This document shows, one piece after another, positions 1 through 6,562 of a DNA stretch of 12,804 bases. This DNA is from Planctomycetota bacterium (GTDB lineage Bacteria > Planctomycetota > Phycisphaerae > Phycisphaerales > SM1A02): assembly GCA_027295435.1 (NCBI GenBank), contig JAPUKX010000255.1, forward strand, positions 1 through 12,804. The letters run 5' to 3'. Made by a program: the position numbers and the translations under genes. The notes under the pieces are model-generated. The model had not been told where the DNA came from and ran no database searches. It saw nothing but the letters and a program-made list of their open reading frames with translations. Each line of letters begins with the position of its first letter. Position 1 is the first letter of the stretch.

Positions 1-1299
1 AGCATCAGCAACGATCCGAACGGCCGCCGTCGCATCCTCTTCGTCGGCGCAGATGGGAAGCGAAAGTCGATCCGGCTCGGCAAGGTGTCGCTGCGATACG
101 CCGAATCGGTCAAGGTGAAGGTGGAAGACCTGGTTTCCGCCAGCATCACGGGTCACGCCCCAGCCGACGAAACTACGCGCTGGCTAGGCAACCTGGATGC
201 ATCCCTGTACGACAAACTGGCGCGCGTGGGCCTGACCGAGCCGCGAGAATCGGCGACGCTTGGCGAGTTCACCCGCAACTACATCGACAGCCGATGCGAC
301 GTGAAGCCGGGGACCATCAGGAACCTTGAGCAATGCCGAGCGTACCTGCTCGAATGCTTCGATGAAGCCCGTCCGCTTCGCGCCTTCACTGCCGGTGATG
401 CCGAAGATTTCCGACTACACATGGTCCGCACCGGCCGGGCGGACAATACAACCCGGCGCGCGATAGGCCGTGCGCGTCAGTTCTTTACGGCGGCGAAGCG
501 CCGTGGGCTGATCCAAGAGAATCCCTTCGAGGGCATCCCGGCGTCCGTTCGCGCGAATACCGAGCGCTTCTACTTCATCAGCCGACGCGAGGCCCAGCGG
601 GTCTTGGACGCCTGCCCTGATGGGCAGTGGCGTCTGATCTTCGCCTTGGCCCGCTTCGGCGGCCTGCGCTGCCCGTCCGAAGTACTCGCCCTGACTTGGG
701 ATGATGTGAACTGGGAGCGGAACCGCATCCGTGTCCCCAGCCCGAAGACGGAGCACAACGAAGGGGGCGGCAGCCGGATCATTCCGCTGTTCCCGGAGTT
801 GCGGCCACACCTGCTAGAAGCATTCGACGAAGCCGAGCCGGGAACGCAATACGTCATCACACGCTGCCGCGACAGCCGGACGAACTTGCGGACACAGATG
901 CACCGGATCATCCGCCGGGCCGGCCTGGAGCCGTGGCCGAAGACGTTCCAGAACCTTCGCAGCACGCGGGAGACGGAGCTAGCCGAGCAGTTCCCGATGC
1001 ACGTGGTCTGCAAGTGGATCGGCAACAGCCAGCCAGTGGCCGCTCAGCACTACCTGCAACTGACCGATGAGCACTTCGAGCGGGCCGTCGAGCCCGCAGG
1101 GGTAGGGGCCACACGGGCGGCGCAGAATGCGGCGCAGCAACCGCACGAAGCCACCGGAAATGACGCGAAGCCCACGCCGTCCGCTGATCCCGGAAGCCCT
1201 GTTTCTTCCGATGATTTCAGCGGAGTTCCCGCGATTGCGGGATACTTCACTGACAAGATAGTACCCCGTAGGGGATTCGAACCCCTGTTACCAGGATGA
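1..1299 (+). CDS. Tyrosine recombinase / integrase (5' partial)
   Basis: Site-specific recombinase that would insert and excise the element to the left. The frame is open to base 1 (it begins SISNDPNGRRRILFVGADGK), so the true start is upstream and the GTG at 85 is internal. Numbering from that GTG: a SAM-like core-binding region spans about 55-150 and the catalytic domain about 160-335. Active-site candidates are R195 (FGGLRCPSE), K221 (SPKTEH), R292 (QNLRST) and nucleophile Y323 (QHYLQ). The usual HxxR histidine is Q289 and the usual LGH histidine is N314 (WIGN), which I recall as normal for planctomycete integrases. The tail after residue 335 looks low-complexity. The last codons (RRGFEPLLPG) are tRNA sequence read in antisense, so the gene ends inside tRNA-Glu. 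The family call is secure; the element type (phage, ICE or island) cannot be told from this window. Confidence 0.93.
   Translation, partial: SISNDPNGRRRILFVGADGKRKSIRLGKVSLRYAESVKVKVEDLVSASITGHAPADETTRWLGNLDASLYDKLARVGLTEPRESATLGEFTRNYIDSRCDVKPGTIRNLEQCRAYLLECFDEARPLRAFTAGDAEDFRLHMVRTGRADNTTRRAIGRARQFFTAAKRRGLIQENPFEGIPASVRANTERFYFISRREAQRVLDACPDGQWRLIFALARFGGLRCPSEVLALTWDDVNWERNRIRVPSPKTEHNEGGGSRIIPLFPELRPHLLEAFDEAEPGTQYVITRCRDSRTNLRTQMHRIIRRAGLEPWPKTFQNLRSTRETELAEQFPMHVVCKWIGNSQPVAAQHYLQLTDEHFERAVEPAGVGATRAAQNAAQQPHEATGNDAKPTPSADPGSPVSSDDFSGVPAIAGYFTDKIVPRRGFEPLLPG
1227..1242. repeat. Perfect inverted repeat next to the tRNA 3' end
   Basis: TCCCGC-GATT-GCGGGA forms a 6-bp stem with a 4-base loop inside the integrase tail, 19 bases beyond the tRNA 3' end. 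It has no T-tract on either strand, so it is a poor intrinsic terminator. It could be an arm or core-flanking recombinase site, a transcript stabiliser, or chance in GC-rich coding DNA. Confidence 0.4.
1262..1299. other. Probable attachment-site core (tRNA-Glu 3' half)
   Basis: The segment shared by the integrase 3' end and the tRNA covers the T arm, the acceptor 3' strand and part of the anticodon arm. Tyrosine recombinases of this kind usually cross over in the anticodon or T arm and restore the tRNA from element sequence. The exact crossover point and the repeat length cannot be fixed without the left border. Confidence 0.55.
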
Positions 1300-1334
1300 G
1301 AACCTGGCGTCCTAGGCCTCTAGACGAACGGGGC
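1262..1334 (-). tRNA. tRNA-Glu (anticodon CUC)
   Basis: Read on the minus strand, this is a 73-base cloverleaf without CCA. It closely follows bacterial tRNA-Glu: the D arm GTCTAGAGGCCTAGGAC differs by one base from the E. coli form as I recall it. The anticodon stem is CCAGG/CCTGG around loop TTCTCAT, giving anticodon CTC. The T arm is AGGGG-TTCGAAT-CCCCT. The acceptor stem GCCCCGT/ACGGGGT pairs fully except for a G1-U72 wobble. The discriminator is A, followed by CTAT, so no CCA is encoded; 3' trimming and CCA addition are required. Its 3' half overlaps the integrase stop region in antisense. Confidence 0.95.
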
Positions 1335-1361
1335 GACGAAGTCTTCTCAAAGCAAGTGGTT

Positions 1362-1389
1362 AGACTACGTCAACACCTTGTGAGGTCAA
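1362..1389 (-). promoter_or_regulatory. Candidate promoter of tRNA-Glu
   Basis: On the minus strand TTGACC (rc of 1384-1389) lies 16 bases before TAGTCT (rc of 1362-1367). The -35 matches 5 of 6 consensus bases; the -10 keeps the key TA...T. Transcription would start near 1355, about 20 bases before the mature tRNA 5' end at 1334. An alternative -35, TTGACG (rc of 1370-1375), has no convincing -10 at the right distance. Confidence 0.4.
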
Positions 1390-1410
1390 GTGGATACAAA
1401 TCACTCAAGG
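1376..1410 (+). other. Imperfect stem-loop between tRNA-Glu and rnz
   Basis: An outer stem CCTTG (1376-1380) / CAAGG (1406-1410) encloses an inner stem AGTG(G)AT (1389-1395) / ATCACT (1400-1405) closed by loop ACAA. An 8-base bulge (1381-1388) sits on the left strand. It overlaps the candidate tRNA -35 on the other strand, so it may simply be promoter DNA. It is weaker than the hairpins at 1458-1534. Confidence 0.3.
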
Positions 1411-1447
1411 CGTGGATGGGCATGACTTGCGGATACCTATTGGGCGG

Positions 1448-1475
1448 TTGATTCTCGCTGAGTTTGCCATAGCAT
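1448..1475 (+). promoter_or_regulatory. Candidate promoter of the RNase Z gene
   Basis: TTGATT (1448-1453) and TAGCAT (1470-1475) are separated by 16 bases; each matches 4 of 6 sigma-70 consensus positions. Transcription would start near 1482, giving a leader of about 50 bases with the two hairpins at 1499-1534. The -10 lies in the loop of the inverted repeat 1458-1492, so either that repeat acts as a DNA operator or this promoter is not the one used. Confidence 0.35.
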
Positions 1476-1492
1476 GACCCGGCAAAGCTCAG
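1458..1492 (+). repeat. Long inverted repeat upstream of rnz
   Basis: CTGAGTTTGCC (1458-1468) pairs with GGCAAAGCTCAG (1481-1492) through 11 base pairs with one bulged G at 1487; the loop is 12 bases (1469-1480). It lies wholly in non-coding DNA. It could be the first hairpin of a structured leader RNA or an operator around the candidate -10. Confidence 0.6.
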
Positions 1493-1498
1493 GTTCTC

Positions 1499-1520
1499 CG
1501 GCAGCGCGAAAGCGCTGCTG
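1499..1520 (+). promoter_or_regulatory. GAAA-tetraloop hairpin in the rnz leader
   Basis: GCAGCGC-GAAA-GCGCTGC (1501-1518) is a perfect 7-bp stem capped by a GNRA tetraloop. It can be extended by G1500-U1519 and C1499-G1520 to 9 pairs. A GNRA cap on a GC stem points to RNA function rather than chance. There is no U-tract, so it is not an intrinsic terminator. Confidence 0.6.
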
Positions 1521-1534
1521 ATGGAGTTTCCATC
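1520..1534 (+). promoter_or_regulatory. Hairpin sequestering the rnz Shine-Dalgarno
   Basis: GATGGA-GTT-TCCATC is a perfect 6-bp stem ending directly before the ATG at 1535. The only good Shine-Dalgarno, GGAG at 1523-1526 (8 bases from the ATG), is mostly inside its left arm. Folding would therefore hide the ribosome site. Base 1520 is shared with the previous hairpin, so the two could compete at their junction. Confidence 0.55.
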
Positions 1535-2440
1535 ATGCTCCCCAAGGCCCCTGCTCGTTCGGGCCAGGTCGGCTTTCTTTTCGTGCCGCCGTATCGCGTC
1601 CAGGGCATTAGCATTGCCGGCGAGCAGACAATCGTGCAGATCCCCGAGCTGGACGTCGCGTTCGATATCGGGATGTGTCCGCGCATCGCGCTGAGCTCGC
1701 CGTATGTCGCCCTGACCCATGGTCACATGGATCACGTCGGGGGGCTGCCATACTACTTCAGTCAGCGAGCATTCCAGCGAATGGGCACGGGAAAGTGCGT
1801 CTGCCACGCCCGGCTGGCCAATGCTCTACACACGATGATGCAGAGCTGGGAGGCGCTGGAGGGCCAGCGAACACCATACGAACTCATCCCCCTGGAGGCG
1901 GATCAGCAGGTTGAGGTCAAGAACAACATCTTCCTGCGGGCCATCGAGGTCAGCCATGCGATGGGGGCCATGGGCTACGCGCTGATCGAGCGGCGCAGCA
2001 AGCTCAAGACAGAGTATCTAGACTACCCTCAGGAACGGCTGCGGGAGCTCAAAGGGAGCGGCGTCCAGATCACCCGATCACTTGAAATCCCGCTGGTCGC
2101 GTACACCGGCGATACGGAACTCGGCCCATATCTCTTCCGGGATGAATTTGCCGCGGCGAAGATCGTCATCTGTGAATGCACTTTCTTCGAACCGGACCAC
2201 GAACGGCGGGCCCGGGTGGGTAAACACTTGCACCTTCAAGACCTAGCGAAGTTGCTCAAGGTCTGGCAGGCCGAGGCGGTCATCCTCGTGCATCTGTCAC
2301 GCAGGACAAACCTTGCCGAGGCCCACGATCTGTTGATCTCCACGGTCGGCGAAGAGGAATCTGCGCGAATTCACTTCCTGATGGACCACCGCGCGAACCG
2401 CCAACGGTACGAACGACAACAGGTTGAAGTGAACGCCTAG
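1535..2440 (+). CDS. rnz: RNase Z-like metallo-beta-lactamase hydrolase
   Basis: Predicted tRNA 3' endonuclease: it cuts precursor tRNA after the discriminator base so CCA can be added, and acts in the cytoplasm. Of 301 residues, zinc ligands are visible in family order: THGHMDH (H62, H64, D66, H67), VSH (H141), GDT (D193), GKHLH (H231/H233) and VHLSRR (H253). The N-terminal GISIAG...FDIGMCPR block and the KGSGVQIT block resemble the short plant-type tRNase Z (Arabidopsis TRZ1), from memory. The length fits the short RNase Z class. The ATG at 1535 is chosen because GGAG lies 8 bases upstream. The gene sits behind a structured leader and beside a tRNA that lacks an encoded CCA. Another MBL-fold hydrolase role is possible but less likely. 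Confidence 0.85.
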   Translation: MLPKAPARSGQVGFLFVPPYRVQGISIAGEQTIVQIPELDVAFDIGMCPRIALSSPYVALTHGHMDHVGGLPYYFSQRAFQRMGTGKCVCHARLANALHTMMQSWEALEGQRTPYELIPLEADQQVEVKNNIFLRAIEVSHAMGAMGYALIERRSKLKTEYLDYPQERLRELKGSGVQITRSLEIPLVAYTGDTELGPYLFRDEFAAAKIVICECTFFEPDHERRARVGKHLHLQDLAKLLKVWQAEAVILVHLSRRTNLAEAHDLLISTVGEEESARIHFLMDHRANRQRYERQQVEVNA

Positions 2441-2460
2441 CGTGTCGGCGGCGACGTGTC

Positions 2461-2474
2461 CTGAAAAACTTCAG
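2461..2474 (+). other. Weak hairpin after rnz
   Basis: CTGAA-AAAC-TTCAG lies 20 bases after the rnz stop. It has no T-tract and only five pairs, so it is a weak candidate for a transcript end. I see no better rnz terminator. Confidence 0.2.
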
Positions 2475-2482
2475 TCGGCCGG

Positions 2483-2511
2483 TTGACGGCCTCGGCGCAT
2501 CGCCGTAGGTT
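2483..2511 (+). promoter_or_regulatory. Candidate dnaA promoter
   Basis: TTGACG (2483-2488, 5 of 6) and TAGGTT (2506-2511, TA...T kept) are spaced by exactly 17 bases. Transcription would start near 2518, about 110 bases before the dnaA ATG. The -35 lies in a small inverted repeat, GGCCG-GTTGA-CGGCC (2477-2491), and the predicted start lies in the paired palindromes at 2515-2543. Confidence 0.5.
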
Positions 2512-2553
2512 TCGCATCGGATGTAGCGCACGCGCATCCGATGAACGAAACTT
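2507..2553 (+). promoter_or_regulatory. Paired palindromes at the predicted dnaA start of transcription
   Basis: CATCGGATG (2515-2523) and CATCCGATG (2535-2543) are each palindromes around one central base and lie 20 bp apart centre to centre, about two helical turns. Together they form a 9-bp inverted repeat, extended outward by GTTTCG (2509-2514) / CGAAAC (2546-2551) with a two-base AA bulge. This could be a tandem operator at the start of transcription or a stem-loop at the mRNA 5' end. There is no T-tract. Confidence 0.55.
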
Positions 2554-2629
2554 GATCAGCTGGTGGGCTTCGCTGGAGCGGTCAGCGCAGAAAACGAAAC
2601 GTCGGGCAAGTCCCCGGGAGGCAGGACCG

Positions 2630-4000
2630 ATGGGGCAAGCGGACCCGCATGCGTGGGGTGCCATCCTCGCGCAGTTGCGAGTTACCAACCCAACCACGTG
2701 GCGCCGATGGTTCGAGGACATCGAGCCACTGGAGCTCGCGGCTGGGACACTCAAGCTGCTGGTGCGAGAACCTGTACAGTTGAAATACTTGCAGCACCGC
2801 TGCAAGCAGCAATTCACGGAAGCTGCCCAGGCGGTCATGGAGCTGCTGGTGGCGGTGCGGTTTGTCGGCGAGGCGGACCTCGAACAACCCGTTGCAGCCC
2901 GGCCCAGCGACGGGGCTACTGCGGTAGCACACTATCCGCTCTCCCACCAACCTCAATGCGAGGGGTTTGATGACGAGATGCTCATCTGCCCTGACTATTT
3001 GTTTGAGAACTTTGTGGTCGGTCCGGGCAACGAGTTGGCCCACGCCGCAGCCATCGCTATCGCCCGCAAACCCGGGTGTGTGTACAACCCATTCTTCATT
3101 CACGGAGGTGTTGGGCTCGGCAAGACCCACCTGCTGCAAGCCATCTGCCAAGCGGCTATGTATGGTAGCCCGGACTTTCGAATCTACTACACTTCGTGCG
3201 ACGGGTTCATCAACCAGTTCGTCGGGGCCGTCGGAGCTGGGCGGATGGACGACTTCCGGCATCGCTACCGTCACGTCGAGATGCTTGTGATCGATGACAT
3301 CCACGGATTATCGACTCGGGAGCGGACGCAGGAGGAGTTCTTCCACACCTTCAACAGCCTCTACCAAGCCGGTAAACAAATCGTACTGAGCTCCGATGCC
3401 GCCCCAAACGAGATCCCAGCGCTCGAGGAGCGACTCACCAGCCGGTTCAACTGTGGGTTGGTGGCTGAAATCCAAAGGCCCGCCTTCGAAACACGGATCG
3501 CGATCCTCAAGACTAAAGCCGCGCTGCGCAGGATTACCCTATCCAATGACGTCGCCAGCTACCTCGCGGCAAAGATCGATACCAACGTCCGGGAGCTCGA
3601 GGGCGCAATCACCACGATGCAGGGTCTTGCCGCTATCAACAATGGGCCTCTGGACCTTGAGCTCGCTAAACGGGCCGTTGGTGAGAAAAACGGCTCCCGT
3701 GACACACAACTGCCAAGCATCCAGGACATTGTTGACACGGTCACGAGCCATTACGGCGTCAAGCTCAGTGATCTACTGTCGAAGCGCCGCCACCGATCCA
3801 TCGCGATGCCTCGCCAAGTCTGCATGTGGCTGGCTCGCAAGCACACTCGCTACAGCCTCCAGGAGATCGGTGGATACTTCGGGGGCAGAGATCACACGAC
3901 TGTCATGCATGCAGTCAAAGCCGTCGATATGAAGCGTGGTAGAGATTCCACGATCGACCAGGATGTGACTCAAGTCGAGCAACAGCTCCTTGCACCATAG
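2630..4000 (+). CDS. dnaA: Chromosomal replication initiator protein DnaA
   Basis: Binds DnaA boxes at the origin, opens it with ATP and loads the helicase. The ATG at 2630 is chosen because GGGAGG (2616-2621) lies 8 bases upstream and domain I then starts at once (HAWGAILAQLRV); the 49 codons upstream in frame do not look like DnaA. In the resulting 456 residues: domain I about 5-75, a short linker (domain II) to about 115, and AAA+ domain III with Walker A GGVGLGKT (159-166), Walker B VIDD (220-223), sensor 1 SSD (254-256), arginine finger R272 (TSRF) and sensor 2 R321 (NVRELEG). DNA-binding domain IV runs from about 361, with RRHRSIAMPRQ and the signature GGRDHTTVMHA (418-428). All key motifs are intact and the length is normal. 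The gene follows rnz on the same strand but has its own promoter candidate. Confidence 0.97.
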   Translation: MGQADPHAWGAILAQLRVTNPTTWRRWFEDIEPLELAAGTLKLLVREPVQLKYLQHRCKQQFTEAAQAVMELLVAVRFVGEADLEQPVAARPSDGATAVAHYPLSHQPQCEGFDDEMLICPDYLFENFVVGPGNELAHAAAIAIARKPGCVYNPFFIHGGVGLGKTHLLQAICQAAMYGSPDFRIYYTSCDGFINQFVGAVGAGRMDDFRHRYRHVEMLVIDDIHGLSTRERTQEEFFHTFNSLYQAGKQIVLSSDAAPNEIPALEERLTSRFNCGLVAEIQRPAFETRIAILKTKAALRRITLSNDVASYLAAKIDTNVRELEGAITTMQGLAAINNGPLDLELAKRAVGEKNGSRDTQLPSIQDIVDTVTSHYGVKLSDLLSKRRHRSIAMPRQVCMWLARKHTRYSLQEIGGYFGGRDHTTVMHAVKAVDMKRGRDSTIDQDVTQVEQQLLAP

Positions 4001-4324
4001 ACGTTGCTTCAACAGCAGTCGATCCATACCTACAAGCACCACCTGCAGGCCCCACAAGAATGTGGAACGCCTGCCGCCTGCCGCTGAATAAGTCTGGTTC
4101 TCACGTCGGTACGCGCTTGGAGCGCCCGGCAATCCATCCTGCCCGCCGCCATTCAAGCTCAGCAACAGGCACCCAGCGCCCCCTTGCGACAGTGAACTGA
4201 CAAGCTCTAAACACAGCAGAATCACTCCTACCCCTTTGATGTCTTGTACTTATGAGAACATCCAGTCTAAATCCACAATGAGACAACGCTCACCTCGAGT
4301 AGGGTGAAGGATATTTATTACCTA
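4001..4324. other. Convergent intergenic region between dnaA and mutM
   Basis: 324 bases without a convincing gene. It holds a small hairpin GCGCT-TGG-AGCGC (4113-4125), a repeated CGCCTGC (near 4068-4083), and a TCACC...GGTGA stem (4290-4307) followed on the plus strand by the AT-rich stretch GGATATTTATTACC, a weak terminator candidate for dnaA. The nearest DnaA-box-like words are AAATCCACA (4269-4277, 7 of 9) and TGTGGAACG (4061-4069, 6 of 9 in reverse). That is too few and too weak to call an origin. Confidence 0.4.
4290..4316 (+). terminator. Weak candidate terminator between dnaA and mutM
   Basis: TCACC (4290-4294) and GGTGA (4303-4307) form a 5-bp stem with an 8-base loop, followed by ATATTT rather than a clean T-run. 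The stem is equally readable from the mutM side, 17 bases after its stop, but without T-rich sequence there. Confidence 0.2.
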
Positions 4325-5299
4325 TTAAAGAGTAGTGATCCGAATACCGCTGGGCCCGCGCTTTGTGGGCGTCTTGTCCATGTCATCGGTGGCCCTTCGC
4401 AGGCCCGTTCGGTTATTCGAAGGCTCTCGCACACACAGCCGGTTGAAGATACGTTGGCACTTGGGGCAGAATATGGTCGTCCGCTGGATCACCTTGATTG
4501 AATGAAGTTGTCGGCCGCAGCGGAAGCAGGGCTGCAATGGTCGCCCATAGACCTGGTGGTACTTGGCAAAGCTGCCGGGCCGGCCGTGACCGTCAATGTA
4601 GTCATGCGTGGTGGAACCACCTGCGGCGATTGCGTGGCGGAGAATGGAATGGATTGTGTGGGCCAGGGTGCGATAGTCCATCGTGGAGATCGAGTTGGAG
4701 ATCGAGAGCGGGTGGATCTGAGCGGCAAAAAGGATTTCGTCAGCATAGATATTGCCGATCCCTGCCACGACGTGCTGGTCGAGGAGAGCGGCTTTGATAG
4801 GGCGACGCGTCTGGCAGAGGCGGCGTCTGAGCGTTTGCGTACCTATCGACAAGGCGTCCGGGCCCAGGCGCGACCATCGTGTGGCGTGCAGTGCCTTGGT
4901 GGATGGGAAGGTCCAGAGGCCGCCGAAGCGGCGGGGGTCGCGGAAGACCAACCGGCCGGAGATTGTCGGTGAGTCGATCCACCAGATACAGTGCACGTGG
5001 TCGCGGCGCTGAAGGTGAAGACGTGAAGGCTGGTACCAAAGCTGGCCGGACATGCCCAGATGCACACAGATCAAGGGCCCGGTGCCTGAGTTGATCGTCA
5101 ATTCCTTGCCGTGCCGAGTAAGCGATTCGATTGTGTTGCCGAGCAGGAGATCTCTGCGCTTGGTCCGGTGGTAGGAGCCGTCGCAGGTGAAGCTGTGGGC
5201 GACATCGCGCCGTAGCAGACGCACCTGCCGGACCCGAGCACCAATGAGCACCGGCTCTAGAGACTGTCTTAGATGCTCTATCTCCGGTAGCTCGGGCAA
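4325..5299 (-). CDS. mutM: Formamidopyrimidine-DNA glycosylase (Fpg/MutM)
   Basis: Removes 8-oxoguanine and formamidopyrimidines and nicks the abasic site (base excision repair). The start is TTG at 5299: the family needs Pro2 as the Schiff-base nucleophile and the protein then begins MPELPEIEHL, with E3 present. Other landmarks are K65 (RHGKEL), HLGMSG, the DNA-probing DPRRFGG, and VAGIGNIYADEILF. The zinc finger is C-x2-C-x16-C-x2-C (CFRC...CPKC) with QRTT. The protein normally ends just after the last zinc cysteine (about 282 here), but this one continues for 42 Arg/Thr-rich residues to give 324. There is no strong Shine-Dalgarno before the TTG (GGATG is rather far upstream), so expression may be low. 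It is convergent with dnaA and divergent from moxR. Confidence 0.95.
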   Translation of the reverse strand: MPELPEIEHLRQSLEPVLIGARVRQVRLLRRDVAHSFTCDGSYHRTKRRDLLLGNTIESLTRHGKELTINSGTGPLICVHLGMSGQLWYQPSRLHLQRRDHVHCIWWIDSPTISGRLVFRDPRRFGGLWTFPSTKALHATRWSRLGPDALSIGTQTLRRRLCQTRRPIKAALLDQHVVAGIGNIYADEILFAAQIHPLSISNSISTMDYRTLAHTIHSILRHAIAAGGSTTHDYIDGHGRPGSFAKYHQVYGRPLQPCFRCGRQLHSIKVIQRTTIFCPKCQRIFNRLCVREPSNNRTGLRRATDDMDKTPTKRGPSGIRITTL

Positions 5300-5351
5300 C
5301 AGCTACGCATCCAGCCTAGAAACAGTTGAGGTGATGTCACAGACTGCCGAG

Positions 5352-5378
5352 AGGACAAGGAAGCAGCGGGAGTATACT
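5352..5378 (+). promoter_or_regulatory. Candidate promoter of the MoxR cluster
   Basis: TATACT (5373-5378) is a 5-of-6 match to the -10 box. The best -35 is AGGACA (5352-5357, 4 of 6), at a short 15-base spacing. Transcription would start near 5385, giving a leader of about 58 bases to the ATG at 5444. The -10 lies in the palindrome AGTATACT (5371-5378), so the same word is offered to the minus strand towards mutM, though without a recognisable -35 there. Confidence 0.4.
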
Positions 5379-5443
5379 CAAAGTGGCCGTGGGAGCTTGG
5401 CAGCGAATCGCAGCCCAGAGCAATCCATCACGGGAGGTTGGTG

Positions 5444-6520
<1,077 letters not shown>

Positions 6521-6562
6521 GCGATCCTCCAAACGGCGGTCGCGACGCTGAAGGATCCCTCC

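Larger units (their letters stand above)
1..1299. mobile_element. Right end of an element integrated in tRNA-Glu
   Basis: An integrase gene reading towards, and ending inside, the 3' half of a tRNA gene is the standard end of a tRNA-targeting integrative element. The integrase lies on the tRNA's 3' side, so the element extends left, out of the window. The genes on the other side of the tRNA (RNase Z, dnaA, mutM) are housekeeping. Element size and cargo are not visible. A second, partial copy of the tRNA 3' end should mark the far border. Confidence 0.65.

Noticed and set aside
1514..1540. CTGATGG next to the rnz start as a hammerhead ribozyme core
   Set aside because: The required GAAA and cleavage triplet are not in the right places after the stem.
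2483..2629. 49 extra in-frame codons upstream of dnaA
   Set aside because: They do not resemble DnaA, lie over the promoter and palindromes, and the ATG at 2630 has a strong GGGAGG at 8 bases.
4061..4277. DnaA boxes marking oriC
   Set aside because: Only one 7-of-9 and one 6-of-9 match, no cluster and no clear unwinding element beyond a short AT-rich patch.
3773..4286. Minus-strand ORFs reaching into the dnaA-mutM gap
   Set aside because: One overlaps the conserved dnaA domain IV in antisense; the other (61 codons) has no ribosome site or family resemblance.
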